From: Silvania hatchlandensis
GTDB lineage: Bacteria; Pseudomonadota; Gammaproteobacteria; Enterobacterales; Enterobacteriaceae
NCBI RefSeq assembly: GCF_025564065.1
Contig: NZ_JAMGZK010000044.1
Coordinates: forward strand, 62,001-126,000
DNA: 64,000 nt
Direction: 5' to 3'
Shown: one piece after another, positions 26,513 to 34,277 of the stretch
Numbering within the stretch: position 1 is the stretch's first letter
Layout of the letters: each line of letters starts with the position of its first letter
Translations under genes and position numbers: made by a program
Notes under the pieces: model-generated
What the model was told of the DNA's origin: nothing
Databases searched by the model: none
The model's input: the letters and a program-made list of their open reading frames with translations, nothing else

Positions 26513-27033
26513 CAGCCAATATCTGGAACGAGGCCAAAACCGCCGCCGAGCTGACCAGGCAGGTGGCGTATGTGTTAAGTGAACTGGGGTGGCGACTGAC
26601 CACCGCCGAGTCCTGCACCGGCGGCAAGCTGGCGTCGGCCCTGTGTGCCGAGGAGGACACCGCCGACTTCTATGGCGTGGGGTTAGTCACCTTCACCGAT
26701 GAGGCCAAACAGAAGGTGCTGGGGGTGAAGCCAGAAACCTTAGAGAAATACAGCGCCGTCAGCGAGCAGACGGTGTGCGAGATGGCTCAGGGGGCACTGC
26801 GCGTCGCCGAGGTGGATATTGCCGTCGCCATTAGTGGCTACGCCGGGCCGGACGGCGGGGATGACGGCACGCCCGCGGGCACGGTGTGGTTTGCGTGGAG
26901 CTTTCACGGGGAAGTGCGCGCCGCGGTGCAGCACTTTACCGGTGAGTGCGATGACGTGATTGAAAAAGCGGTGCGCTATGCCCTGACAGAGGTCATCAGG
27001 CGCATACCGCAGTGGAAAAAGCAGCTGCATTAG
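26509..27033 (+). CDS. ydeJ: CinA-like amidase domain protein YdeJ
   Basis: A 174-residue stand-alone CinA C-terminal domain, as in E. coli YdeJ. The family includes PncC, which deamidates nicotinamide mononucleotide. The catalytic TTAESCTGGKLASAL (Ser-Lys type) lies near residues 25-40 and AVAISGYAGPDGGDDGTPAGTVWFAW near 105-130. In the usual CinA motif 'SGIAGPxGGT' the residue after SG is Ile or Val; here it is Tyr, and a DDG insertion precedes TP, so full amidase activity is uncertain. It overlaps the DUF421 gene by 4 bp. E. coli keeps ydeI and ydeJ adjacent; here two genes lie between them. Confidence 0.9.
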   Translation: MTANIWNEAKTAAELTRQVAYVLSELGWRLTTAESCTGGKLASALCAEEDTADFYGVGLVTFTDEAKQKVLGVKPETLEKYSAVSEQTVCEMAQGALRVAEVDIAVAISGYAGPDGGDDGTPAGTVWFAWSFHGEVRAAVQHFTGECDDVIEKAVRYALTEVIRRIPQWKKQLH

Positions 27034-27041
27034 CGAGGGGA

Positions 27042-28052
27042 TCAGTGATAGCCCTCCGTGTCGGTGACCTTGCCGCGAAACACGTAGTAGCTCCAGGCGG
27101 TGTAGACCAGGATCACCGGGATAATCAGCAGGGTGCCGACCAGCATAAACAGCTGGCTGGACGGCGGAGCGGCTGCATCCCACAGGGAGATAGCCGGCGG
27201 GATAATGTTCGGCCACAGGCTGATGCCCAGCCCGCTGAACCCGAGGAAGATCAGCCCCAAGGTCAGAATAAACGGCAGGGCGTGGCTGTTGGCGTTACGG
27301 GTAAGACGCCAGATCCAGGCGCTGAACACCAGCACCAGCAGCGGCACCGGCAGGAAGTAAAAGAAGTTAGGCAGCGAGAACCAGCGCTCGGCGACATACT
27401 GCCAACCCAGCGGCGTCCACAGGCTGACCACCGCAATCACCGCCATCAGCGCCAGCAGCACATGGCGGGTGAGGGTGCGCATGTGGGTTTGCAGGCGGCC
27501 TTCGCTTTTCATAATCAGCCAGGTGGTGGCGAGCAGGGTGTAGGCCACCATCAGCCCCAGGCCGCAGAACAGATTGAACGGCGTCAGCCAGTCGAGCGCG
27601 CCCCCGGCGAAGCGGCGGTTCGCCACCTCAAAACCGTTAATCATCGCCCCGACCACGATCCCCTGGCTGAAGGTCGCCAGCAGCGATCCCCCGGCAAAGG
27701 CGTAATCCCAGAAGGCCCGATGCGACGGGGTGGCTTTAAAACGAAACTCGAACGCCACGCCGCGAAAGATCAGGCCAATCAGCATCGCCGTCAGCGGGAT
27801 GGTAAGGGCGTCGACGATCACCGCATAGGCCAGCGGGAACGCACCAAACAGCCCGGCGCCCCCCAGCACCAGCCAGGTTTCATTCCCGTCCCACACCGGG
27901 GCCACGCTGTTGACCATCACGTCCCGCGCCTGCGGATCGCGCTCAAAGTAGAACAGCATGCCGATACCCAAATCGAAGCCATCCATGATGATGTACATCA
28001 GGGTGGAGAAAACGATGATCGCAAACCAGATAACCGAGATATCGACGCCCAT
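27042..28052 (-). CDS. cioB: bd-type quinol oxidase subunit II (CioB-like)
   Basis: A 336-residue subunit II of a cytochrome bd-type oxidase with about eight to nine membrane helices. It opens MGVDISVIWFAIIVFSTLMYIIMDGFDLGIGML, and the family's GNETWLVLGGAGLFGAFPLAY is near 55. It starts within the stop of cioA (TAATG, one base overlap), so the two subunits are coupled. No CydX-like small ORF is visible downstream. It ends 8 bp from the convergent ydeJ stop. Residue pattern and partner fit the cyanide-insensitive CioAB branch rather than CydAB. Confidence 0.9.
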   Translation of the reverse strand: MGVDISVIWFAIIVFSTLMYIIMDGFDLGIGMLFYFERDPQARDVMVNSVAPVWDGNETWLVLGGAGLFGAFPLAYAVIVDALTIPLTAMLIGLIFRGVAFEFRFKATPSHRAFWDYAFAGGSLLATFSQGIVVGAMINGFEVANRRFAGGALDWLTPFNLFCGLGLMVAYTLLATTWLIMKSEGRLQTHMRTLTRHVLLALMAVIAVVSLWTPLGWQYVAERWFSLPNFFYFLPVPLLVLVFSAWIWRLTRNANSHALPFILTLGLIFLGFSGLGISLWPNIIPPAISLWDAAAPPSSQLFMLVGTLLIIPVILVYTAWSYYVFRGKVTDTEGYH

Positions 28053-29455
28053 TAGCGTTTCTCCTCTTCCACAACGGGTTCAGCAGCCGAGAGCGGGCGC
28101 GCGGGCCGACCGTCGGTTTGGGAGGTGAGGCTGACGGTCGGCTGCGGCCCCTTTTTAATCAGCCGGATCAGGTAGACGTAGCCAACGCCAAATACCGAGC
28201 AGTAGACGACGAAAAACGCCAGCAGGCTGATGCTCATCTGCAGGGTGCTGTGCAGCGATACCGCGTCGATGGTGCGCAGGTAGCCGTACACCACCCACGG
28301 CTGACGGCCCACCTCAGTGGTGACCCAACCGGCGAGGATCGCCACCAGACCGGCTGGCCCCATGCCCAGGACGAACCAGTGGAACGGGCGGGAGTGATAA
28401 AGGCGGCGACAATGGCGCAGCCACAGGCCGACGGCCCCCATCAGGATCATCAGCAGCCCCAGGCCGACCATCAGGCGGAACGACCAGAAGACAATCAGCG
28501 AATTGGGGCGCTGATCTTTCGGAAACTCTTTCAGGGCCGGAACCTGTTTGTCCAGGCTGTGGGTGAGGATCAGGCTGCCGAGGGCCGGGATTTCCAGGCC
28601 GTACTTGGTGCGCTCTTCGTCCATATCCGGCACGCCAAACAGCAGCAGCGGGGTGGCTTCCCCGGGGCGGTTCTCCCAGTGGCCTTCGATGGCGGCTATT
28701 TTCGCGGGCTGATGTTCCAGCGTATTCAGGCCGTGCATATCCCCGACCAGGGCCTGGATCGGGGCCACCAGCAGCGCCATCCATAGCGCCATCGAGAACA
28801 TTTTGCGGATCGCCGGGGTGTCGTTGCCGCGCAGCAGATGCCACGCGCCGGACGCGCCGACAAACAGGGCGCTGCTGAGGAACGCAGCGATGGACATGTG
28901 GATCAGGCGGTAGGGGAAGGATGGATTAAAGATAATGGCGAACCAGTCCTCGGGGATCACCTGGCCGTCCTGGATACTGAAGCCCTGCGGGGTGTGCATC
29001 CAGCTGTTCGAGGCGAGGATCCAGAAGGTGGACATCAGCGTGCCGAGCGCCACCATGCAGGTGGCAAAGAAGTGCAGGCCGGGCCCAACCTTGTTCCAGC
29101 CAAACAGCATCACGCCGAGGAAACCCGCTTCGAGGAAGAAGGCGGTTAAGACTTCGTAGGTGAGCAGCGGGCCGGTAATGCTCCCGGCAAACTGGGAAAA
29201 GCCGCTCCAGTTGGTGCCAAACTGATAGGCCATCACCAGTCCGGAGACCACCCCCATGCCGAAGTTGACGGCGAAGATTTTCAGCCAGAAGTGATACAGC
29301 GAGCGCCAGACGTCGTTTTTGGTGCGAAGCCACATGCCTTCCAGCACCACCAGATAGCTGGCAAGGCCGATGGTGATAGCCGGGAAGATGATATGGAACG
29401 AGACGGTGAAGGCGAACTGAAGCCTGGCCAGATGAAACGCATCGAGTTCGAACAT
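28052..29455 (-). CDS. cioA: bd-type quinol oxidase subunit I (CioA-like)
   Basis: A 467-residue subunit I: reduces oxygen with electrons from quinol and contributes to the proton gradient. Haem-ligand helices and signatures are visible: LARLQFAFTVSFHIIFPAIT (His ligand), the Glu-containing LTAFFLEAGFLGVML, and the conserved GWVTTEVGRQPW near 390. The quinol-binding loop is short compared with E. coli CydA (522 residues), the Cio-type trait. The start at 29455 follows AGGGGAAGAGG. The stop overlaps cioB. The terminator of the upstream yciE gene lies only about 20 bp before the start codon, leaving no visible room for an own promoter in the gap. Confidence 0.9.
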   Translation of the reverse strand: MFELDAFHLARLQFAFTVSFHIIFPAITIGLASYLVVLEGMWLRTKNDVWRSLYHFWLKIFAVNFGMGVVSGLVMAYQFGTNWSGFSQFAGSITGPLLTYEVLTAFFLEAGFLGVMLFGWNKVGPGLHFFATCMVALGTLMSTFWILASNSWMHTPQGFSIQDGQVIPEDWFAIIFNPSFPYRLIHMSIAAFLSSALFVGASGAWHLLRGNDTPAIRKMFSMALWMALLVAPIQALVGDMHGLNTLEHQPAKIAAIEGHWENRPGEATPLLLFGVPDMDEERTKYGLEIPALGSLILTHSLDKQVPALKEFPKDQRPNSLIVFWSFRLMVGLGLLMILMGAVGLWLRHCRRLYHSRPFHWFVLGMGPAGLVAILAGWVTTEVGRQPWVVYGYLRTIDAVSLHSTLQMSISLLAFFVVYCSVFGVGYVYLIRLIKKGPQPTVSLTSQTDGRPARPLSAAEPVVEEEKR

Positions 29456-29473
29456 CGCCTCTTCCCCTATTCG

Positions 29474-29499
29474 CAAAAATGCCCCGCGGCTGCGGGGCT
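29474..29499 (-). terminator. Rho-independent terminator between yciE and cioA
   Basis: On the minus strand GCCCCGCAGCCGCGGGGC is followed by ATTTTTG: a 7-bp GC stem with a U-tract, 16 bp after the yciE stop and about 19 bp before the cioA start codon. Confidence 0.85.
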
Positions 29500-29514
29500 C
29501 AGAGGGTTCAATCG

Positions 29515-30021
29515 TCAGTTTTTGGCTTTCACGCCCGGGGCATTCGCGCGCAGCAGGAACTGCTCGGTGGTGTCAGGAAGGTGCTCAAGAAGCCAGTCTG
29601 CCATCCGCTGCTCCTCAGCAAGGATGTTTTCAAGGGCCGGTACGGACGCGGTATCCCCCGCCTGTTTTGCGGCGGCGACCAGCGAGGTATAACAGGCTAT
29701 TTCGAAATTCTCGAAAACGTAGCCGCTAATCGCACCTTTAACGATCTCGTCCGAGGGGAACATGCCGCCGAAGGATTGCCCAAAGGCCACCATTTTACTC
29801 ATGGAGTCTTTTATGACCGAGCGGGAAATATTATTGCGATCGAGGATCTCTTCCAGCACGGTTATCTGATGTCGGGTTTCGGTCAGATGTTGTTCAATGC
29901 GGGTACGTAACGCCGGATAATTATCGATACGGCTGGACATGGATTCGAGCATGGATTCCGCTTGCTTTTCCATCGCGTGGGCATCGCGTAGCCAGTCATG
30001 ATAGTGTTCTACGTGAGTCAT
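29515..30021 (-). CDS. yciE: Ferritin-like DUF892 protein YciE
   Basis: A 168-residue DUF892 ferritin-like four-helix-bundle protein closely matching E. coli YciE (MTHVEHYHDWLRDAHAMEKQ; NISRSVIKDSMSKMVAFGQSFGG). Members bind a di-iron centre and belong to the general stress response; the function is not settled. The carboxylate/His pattern (HAMEKQ, E.RHQ, EIACY..LV, EE) is consistent with metal binding. It lies 24 bp after yciF in the yciGFE operon. katN, which follows in some enterics, is absent; cioAB follows instead. Confidence 0.95.
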   Translation of the reverse strand: MTHVEHYHDWLRDAHAMEKQAESMLESMSSRIDNYPALRTRIEQHLTETRHQITVLEEILDRNNISRSVIKDSMSKMVAFGQSFGGMFPSDEIVKGAISGYVFENFEIACYTSLVAAAKQAGDTASVPALENILAEEQRMADWLLEHLPDTTEQFLLRANAPGVKAKN

Positions 30022-30045
30022 ACTCTGTTCCTCGCTGCGGTTAAT

Positions 30046-30546
30046 TCAGGCTTTGTTTTCCGCTTTCTGATTAATATTGCCGACAGCCAAATCGGTCAGC
30101 TTAAGATCGGTGGATTTTTCTTCTTCCAGCGTGGCGTTTAATAATTTTACCGCCTGGGTATAGCCTAATTGTTGTGCGAGGGTGGCCAGAGTGCCGTAGC
30201 TGGCTATTTCATAGTGTTCGACTTTCTGCGCGGCGGCGATCAGGGCGGCGTCACGGACTTCATTTTTGTCGGTGCTTTCAATCACTTCATTGGCTTCTTC
30301 GATTAAGCCTTCCATTGCCACACATTTCATACGTTTCAGTTTGACGTTGGGGGTTTTCTCGACGAGCTGATCGATACGCTCAATCTGGCCGTGGGTTTCT
30401 TCCAGGTGCGCTTTAAACGCAGCGCTCAGTTCGGGGCTGAATGCTTCACGAGAAAGTTTAGCCAGACCGCGGGTCAGTTGTTTTTCCGCGCTGTAGGTAT
30501 CTGATAGCAGATGAATAAAAACATCTTCAATCGATTTCATATTCAT
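30046..30546 (-). CDS. yciF: Ferritin-like DUF892 protein YciF
   Basis: A 166-residue DUF892 protein, the same length as E. coli YciF, opening MNMKSIEDVFIHLLSDTYSAEKQ. The ferritin-like metal-ligand residues are visible in EKQ, LEETHGQIERIDQ, KVEHYEIASYGTL and LEEEK. The ATG at 30546 is chosen by homology and by GGAGAAAG upstream, discarding a 13-residue extension. It is the second gene of the stress operon yciGFE and is paralogous to YciE. In E. coli the operon depends on RpoS and H-NS. Confidence 0.95.
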   Translation of the reverse strand: MNMKSIEDVFIHLLSDTYSAEKQLTRGLAKLSREAFSPELSAAFKAHLEETHGQIERIDQLVEKTPNVKLKRMKCVAMEGLIEEANEVIESTDKNEVRDAALIAAAQKVEHYEIASYGTLATLAQQLGYTQAVKLLNATLEEEKSTDLKLTDLAVGNINQKAENKA

Positions 30547-30638
30547 ATAACTTTCTCCAGTGACGTAAAAATTCTGCGAGTCCACGGACCCGCAGAGTAT
30601 TGGTCAATTATAAAAGCCGGTATTAATAATGAGATGAG

Positions 30639-30803
30639 TTAGGATTTGTCAGATTTATTCCCACCGCCATGGCTTTGCTGACCACCTTTTTTACCTGCTT
30701 CAGAAGCGCGCTGCGGATCATTCTTGAAATTGCCGCTGCCTTGTTGACCACCTTTTTTGCCAGTGTCAGAGGCTTTATCACGGTTTTCGCGTTGGTCTGC
30801 CAT
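30639..30803 (-). CDS. yciG: KGG-motif stress protein YciG
   Basis: A 54-residue, highly charged, glycine- and lysine-rich protein with the YciG repeat pattern: KASDTGKKGGQQ, then NFKNDPQRASEAGKKGGQQ. This is the KGG (stress-induced GsiB-like) family. An ATG 8 codons upstream (30827) is rejected because AGAGGA sits correctly for 30803. It is the first gene of the yciGFE operon, with a sigma70/S-like promoter at 30875-30902. Probably a hydrophilin-like stress protein. Confidence 0.92.
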   Translation of the reverse strand: MADQRENRDKASDTGKKGGQQGSGNFKNDPQRASEAGKKGGQQSHGGGNKSDKS

Positions 30804-30874
30804 TTTATCAATCCTCTTTGTTGCCATTATGGTATGGAGATCTGTTTATTCATCTCCGTTGTCGTTCAGATTTA

Positions 30875-30902
30875 AATTTAGTCATTATTATTGAAGAGTC
30901 AA
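30875..30902 (-). promoter_or_regulatory. Predicted yciGFE promoter
   Basis: On the minus strand TTGACT (30897-30902) and TAAATT (30875-30880) are separated by 16 bp, about 70 bp before the yciG start, in very AT-rich DNA that would suit H-NS silencing. Confidence 0.5.
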
Positions 30903-31370
30903 ACGAGGTAACTTCAATAATTTTTTTCATGAAGTGTCATTCCTGATAAATAGCGCTTCGCTTGTCCTTGAATAAATATCGTGCAAGATGATGTATTCAA
31001 ACAACCTTCATGCACTGTTCGGGAAACGATTATTCATCGCCTCGGTGAAGCGCTGCGCGCCAGGCGTGACGGGGTTCTTTACGTAAATTTACGATCTTGT
31101 TCCAACGGCCTTAGCGTATAAATAATAAAAAAACGTGGGATTAATCTTAATTGGTTTTAATATTATTCTTGAAACGATGCAGTAACGGCTGAAATAAATT
31201 CGCAAGCGGCTTCGTTTATTTTGCATGGTCAATAAATGCGAGCAGGCTGTGAAGCTTCTGGCAGATCACCGCAGAGGAGGAGAAATAACCTCATAAAGTA
31301 TGATGGCGTAATGGATGAGATGCGCAATACTGAGTCGATTCTTATCCTCCCGTAAGCGACGGTGCGCCAG
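30903..31370. promoter_or_regulatory. Long AT-rich intergenic region yciG / membrane protein gene
   Basis: This 468-bp stretch has no convincing gene. It contains GGGATTAATCTTA (31137-31149), the same 13-bp motif found upstream of cdiB and the ail-like gene, followed by AT-rich sequence. A 32-codon ORF (about 30989-31087) lacks a ribosome-binding site and is probably chance. No RNA gene was recognised. Confidence 0.4.
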
Positions 31371-31886
31371 ATGACTGAGACGATCTCCGGGATTTTGACC
31401 CATACACCCGTCTGGGTGTATGTCCTTTTGGTGTTCCTGATCAGCAGAGGTATCAAGGCGCGTAAGCCTGCCACCGTCGCACTGGAAAAGCTGGCCATCA
31501 TCCCGGCCATTTTTCTGATCTGGGATCTCTACGATATGGTGATGTACCGCGAGCAGAGCGTCGCCACCTGGTCCCTGTGGCTGGTGGGGTTACTCAGCGG
31601 TGCAGCGATGGGGTACGTGCTGATCAAACGCGCGGCGGTGACCCGCGCCCCAGCCCCCCGAAGCATTCACCGCCCGGCAGACTACTCCGCGCTGCCTTTT
31701 ATGATGCTGACCTTTGCAGTGAAGTACGTGCTGGGGGTTATGACCGCCATGTCGCCCGAGCTGCTGCAGCGACCCGGGGTGAGCGCCTGCGTGATTATCG
31801 TCGGCGGGGTGTTCGCTGGGGTATTTGTGGGGAAATTTGTGCGCTATGTGGGGGTCTATATGTCGGCTGAGGTAATGCCAGGCTGA
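31371..31886 (+). CDS. DUF6622-like inner-membrane protein
   Basis: A 171-residue membrane protein with four to five hydrophobic segments: PVWVYVLLVFLISRGIKARK, LAIIPAIFLIWDLYDMVMY, TWSLWLVGLLSGAAMGYVL, then FMMLTFAVKYVLGVMTAM and VIIVGGVFAGVFVGKFVRY. The pattern 'TPVWVxVLLxFLIxRGIKA' resembles small DUF6622-type proteins; I hold that name lightly. The ATG at 31371 is preferred to a GTG at 31362. No obvious partner; unknown function. Confidence 0.75.
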   Translation: MTETISGILTHTPVWVYVLLVFLISRGIKARKPATVALEKLAIIPAIFLIWDLYDMVMYREQSVATWSLWLVGLLSGAAMGYVLIKRAAVTRAPAPRSIHRPADYSALPFMMLTFAVKYVLGVMTAMSPELLQRPGVSACVIIVGGVFAGVFVGKFVRYVGVYMSAEVMPG

Positions 31887-32212
31887 TGGGTGGGCAGGGT
31901 ATCGACAATCAGATAGGCTCCCGGATGCTGGGGAATGGGATCGTATTATTGTGTTAGCAGTGAACGCCATAGCTTTCACCTCTGGCAATAAGCTGACGCC
32001 AGTTATAATAAAAAATAATTGCCGGTAAATTCTTGCGATATATACGCGGGTGATTGATTTTATATTTCCCTGTCTCGCAGAAAAATTAATATAAGATATT
32101 ATGCGCTTAGCTAAATTCTACCGTTAATATGCGCGTTAACGTTATTCTTGCCCCCTTTAACGGACATTCAGCCATCCAGGTGTTTAAGCGTGTAAAATAA
32201 AAAACATAAACG

Positions 32213-32241
32213 TTGCTAAAATAATTTCCCTGTGTCTTAAT
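32213..32241 (+). promoter_or_regulatory. Promoter of the cold-shock gene
   Basis: TTGCTA (32213-32218), 17-bp spacer, CTTAAT (32236-32241) with an extended TGTGT in front, preceded by an A/T-rich UP-like tract (AAAATAAAAAACATAAA). The transcription start is predicted near 32249. The upstream part of the gap (31887-32212) is AT-rich with nothing else recognisable. Confidence 0.6.
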
Positions 32242-32248
32242 GGCTTCC

Positions 32249-32417
32249 TCGGTTTGGAACACAGACCTTATGAAAGCAGTTTTAGTAAAGCAGTCCTCAG
32301 TTCAGGTGTTATCCACAGATACCCTTCTTCATGAGCCTCCTCCTAAGTGCCAAATAAGCTACTCTAATACAGGCCATTATCGCCACACTGCGTGGCTCAT
32401 CAAGTAAGGAAGTCTCT
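32249..32417 (+). ncRNA. cspA-type 5' leader (cold-sensing RNA) with cold box
   Basis: A leader of about 168 nt between the predicted start and the ATG. It begins GGTTTGGAACACAGACC, followed by AAAGCAGTTTTAGTAAAGCAG and AGTTCAGGTGTTATC. This matches the order of blocks in the E. coli cspA leader (cold box, AAAGCAGTGTAGTAAGGCAAG, GAGTTATCG). Such leaders refold in the cold to expose the ribosome-binding site. The site here is TAAGGA (about 32404-32409). Confidence 0.7.
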
Positions 32418-32630
32418 ATGTCTAACAAAATGACTGGTTTAGTAAAATGGTTTAACGCAGATAAAGGTTTTGGCTTTATCACTCCTGACGACGGCAGCAA
32501 AGATGTATTCGTACATTTCTCGGCTATCCAGAGCGACAGCTTTAAAACGCTTGAAGAAGGCCAGAAAGTCTCCTTCACCATTGAAAATGGTGCTAAAGGC
32601 CCAGCAGCGGGTAACGTTACTCCGCTGTAA
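32418..32630 (+). CDS. CspA-family cold-shock protein
   Basis: A 70-residue cold-shock domain protein: [34 protein letters not shown] with RNP1 (KGFGFI) and RNP2 (VFVHF), a five-stranded OB-fold that binds RNA or single-stranded DNA and melts mRNA structure. Which csp paralogue it represents cannot be decided from sequence alone, but the leader makes it a cold-inducible type (cspA/B/G) rather than constitutive cspC/E. Monocistronic; a terminator follows at 32711. Confidence 0.93.
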   Translation: MSNKMTGLVKWFNADKGFGFITPDDGSKDVFVHFSAIQSDSFKTLEEGQKVSFTIENGAKGPAAGNVTPL

Positions 32631-32710
32631 GCCGTGCTCATTATCAGCAACGTTTACAACAGCGATGACGGCAATGACCCGAGCAGCTAAGCTCCGCTGA
32701 TAAGAAAATA

Positions 32711-32735
32711 AACCCGCCCAGTGCGGGTTTTTTAT
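32711..32735 (+). terminator. Terminator of the cold-shock gene
   Basis: CCCGC - CCAGT - GCGGG followed by TTTTTTATT, 80 bp after the csp stop. Confidence 0.85.
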
Positions 32736-32835
32736 TGCCCTGCGTTTACCTCCCTGGAGTCACTCCTGCAGGTGACCGCCCGGCGGAAAACAGCCAGGCA
32801 TATTTTGGCTGCAACACAAACCCGGAGCTGATATA

Positions 32836-32851
32836 CTGTATATAAATACAG
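32836..32851. promoter_or_regulatory. LexA (SOS) box of yebG
   Basis: CTGTATATAAATACAG fits the LexA consensus CTGT-N8-ACAG exactly and lies 15 bp before the yebG start. Confidence 0.93.
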
Positions 32852-32866
32852 TGAAAGGGGCGCATT

Positions 32867-33184
32867 ATGGCTGTTGAAACAAAATTTGTTGTCGTAAGAA
32901 AAGGTGAAGAGAAAATGACATTTGCCAGTAAGAAAGAGGCTGACGCATACGACAAACTGCTCGACATGGCAGAAGCGTTCACCGACTGGCTGTTGCAAAG
33001 CGGAATGCAGATGGATGAAACGCAGGCTGAAGATCTTGGGCTGCATCTCGCCGAGCAGAAAGAGGCCGTGCTGCATATTCTGCGTACCAGCAAGCTCCCG
33101 GATATCCATGCCGCAACGGCAACAGATAAAACAGAGTCTGATGCGGCTGGCAGTAAAAAAATCAGAGCAGTTAACGCTGCCTGA
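32867..33184 (+). CDS. yebG: DNA-damage-inducible protein YebG
   Basis: A 105-residue protein matching YebG (MAVETKFVVVRKGEEKMTFA; KEADAYDKLLDMAEAFTDWL; EDLGLHLAEQKEAVLHIL). It is a small SOS-regulon protein with no established biochemical role. The C-terminal 25 residues are low-complexity and vary between species. The start is supported by AAAGGGG and lies just after the LexA box, which predicts repression by LexA and induction by DNA damage. Confidence 0.95.
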   Translation: MAVETKFVVVRKGEEKMTFASKKEADAYDKLLDMAEAFTDWLLQSGMQMDETQAEDLGLHLAEQKEAVLHILRTSKLPDIHAATATDKTESDAAGSKKIRAVNAA

Positions 33185-33219
33185 TTGCCAGCACACATCA
33201 TCACTGATGCAGGCATCCA

Positions 33220-34131
33220 TTATTCATTTAAGAATGACTCAACCGCGCGGGAGAACCGTTCAGGCTGATCAAGCATGATAAAGTGAAAACTGTCATCGAT
33301 CCGCGTGAAATGGATATTGGGTGCAGAGGCATAGGCTTGACGGTACATCGCATCCACGCTGGCTGCTGGTATCCCGAATAAGGCGTCATACGCGTACAGG
33401 ATCTCAATCGGCGCTTTAATGCGGCCAAGCTCGGGACGCAAATCGGTAATCATCAATTCATACACTGCATCCGCAACGGTTTTGCGATCGGAATTGATCC
33501 CCGCAGCCACCAGAGCAGGCCTCACAGCCTCGGTCTTCGCTAAACGGGCTATGGATGAATTCTGAAACGCTACGATTTGCTCCGGCGACTGCGCCAGGAG
33601 CCAATCCCGCGTAGCAGTGGCATGCCGGGCTGCCGTTTCGCTGGTCGCCGCAGGGTCAATCATCAACGTATAGAACGGCAAAGCATCGACGATCATCAGC
33701 CGACCGACCAGTTCGGGATGACGGGCTCCCAGCATCAAAGCAATTTCCCCTCCAAGAGAATGGCCAACGATCGCCGGGGCGTTGATGTGCTGGGTGCGGA
33801 TGTATTCAGCGATGGCGTCAACGGCCGGCGCGAGGACCTTACCTTCGGGGTTGGAAATGGCAGGTGTACTCGCAAAGCCCGCAAGTTCTACAAGATGAAT
33901 GCGGTGGCTGCTACGTAAACCTGATGCTAAATCGGCCCAAACGTCGCGAGACGACGCCAGTCCTGCAATCAATATCACATCCGTTCCTGAGCCTTGCGTC
34001 TGGACAGAGATACGCTGCGGGTTCTGATGTTCTGAAGGTATGGACGGAGACGGCGCTGCGGACGCCGGGACGAAGGCTGACATCACTAAAAGAGCGCCTC
34101 CGATCATGGCACGGATAATTGCGGTAGACAT
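33220..34131 (-). CDS. Exported alpha/beta hydrolase
   Basis: A 303-residue alpha/beta-hydrolase with a Sec signal peptide (MSTAIIRAMIGGALLVMSAF, cleaved after ASA). The nucleophile elbow GHSLGGE is near residue 125, an oxyanion-region LIAGLASSRDVW near 55, a candidate acid near AYDALFG and the catalytic His in DSFHFIMLDQP near 285. The start at 34131 follows GGGAGA; 16 extra upstream codons are rejected because the signal peptide begins here. It is probably an esterase or lactonase in the periplasm. Substrate unknown. Confidence 0.85.
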   Translation of the reverse strand: MSTAIIRAMIGGALLVMSAFVPASAAPSPSIPSEHQNPQRISVQTQGSGTDVILIAGLASSRDVWADLASGLRSSHRIHLVELAGFASTPAISNPEGKVLAPAVDAIAEYIRTQHINAPAIVGHSLGGEIALMLGARHPELVGRLMIVDALPFYTLMIDPAATSETAARHATATRDWLLAQSPEQIVAFQNSSIARLAKTEAVRPALVAAGINSDRKTVADAVYELMITDLRPELGRIKAPIEILYAYDALFGIPAASVDAMYRQAYASAPNIHFTRIDDSFHFIMLDQPERFSRAVESFLNE

Positions 34132-34220
34132 GAGATCTCCCTGTTTAAAGATAGCGTTGCATCGACCTGTTGAACTCACCGCTCATGGCCGACCCTGCGC
34201 TTGCATCAGTTCCCTTTGGT

Positions 34221-34265
34221 ATCTCGTCATCTTTCCCGCAGCAGGCGCGGGAAAGATGACGAGAT
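34221..34265. repeat. Perfect 19-bp inverted repeat
   Basis: ATCTCGTCATCTTTCCCGC and its exact complement are separated by a 7-nt loop; the pairing extends to about 22 bp with one G-T pair. It lies 12 bp after the stop of the leftward gene at 34278 and 89 bp before the hydrolase start. No U-tract follows on either strand, so it is not a standard terminator. Confidence 0.8.
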
Positions 34266-34277
34266 GCCTGACCGACG

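Noticed and set aside
27012..28055. 347-codon plus-strand frame opposite cioB
   Set aside because: It is a shadow of cioB with Gln/Arg/His-rich nonsense composition and would overlap ydeJ.
28052..29455. Subunit I as the housekeeping cydA
   Set aside because: The protein is about 55 residues shorter than CydA, with a short quinol loop and no cydX downstream, so the Cio-type assignment is preferred.
30989..31087. 32-codon ORF in the yciG upstream region
   Set aside because: No ribosome-binding site and no hydrophobic or other small-protein signature; probably chance.
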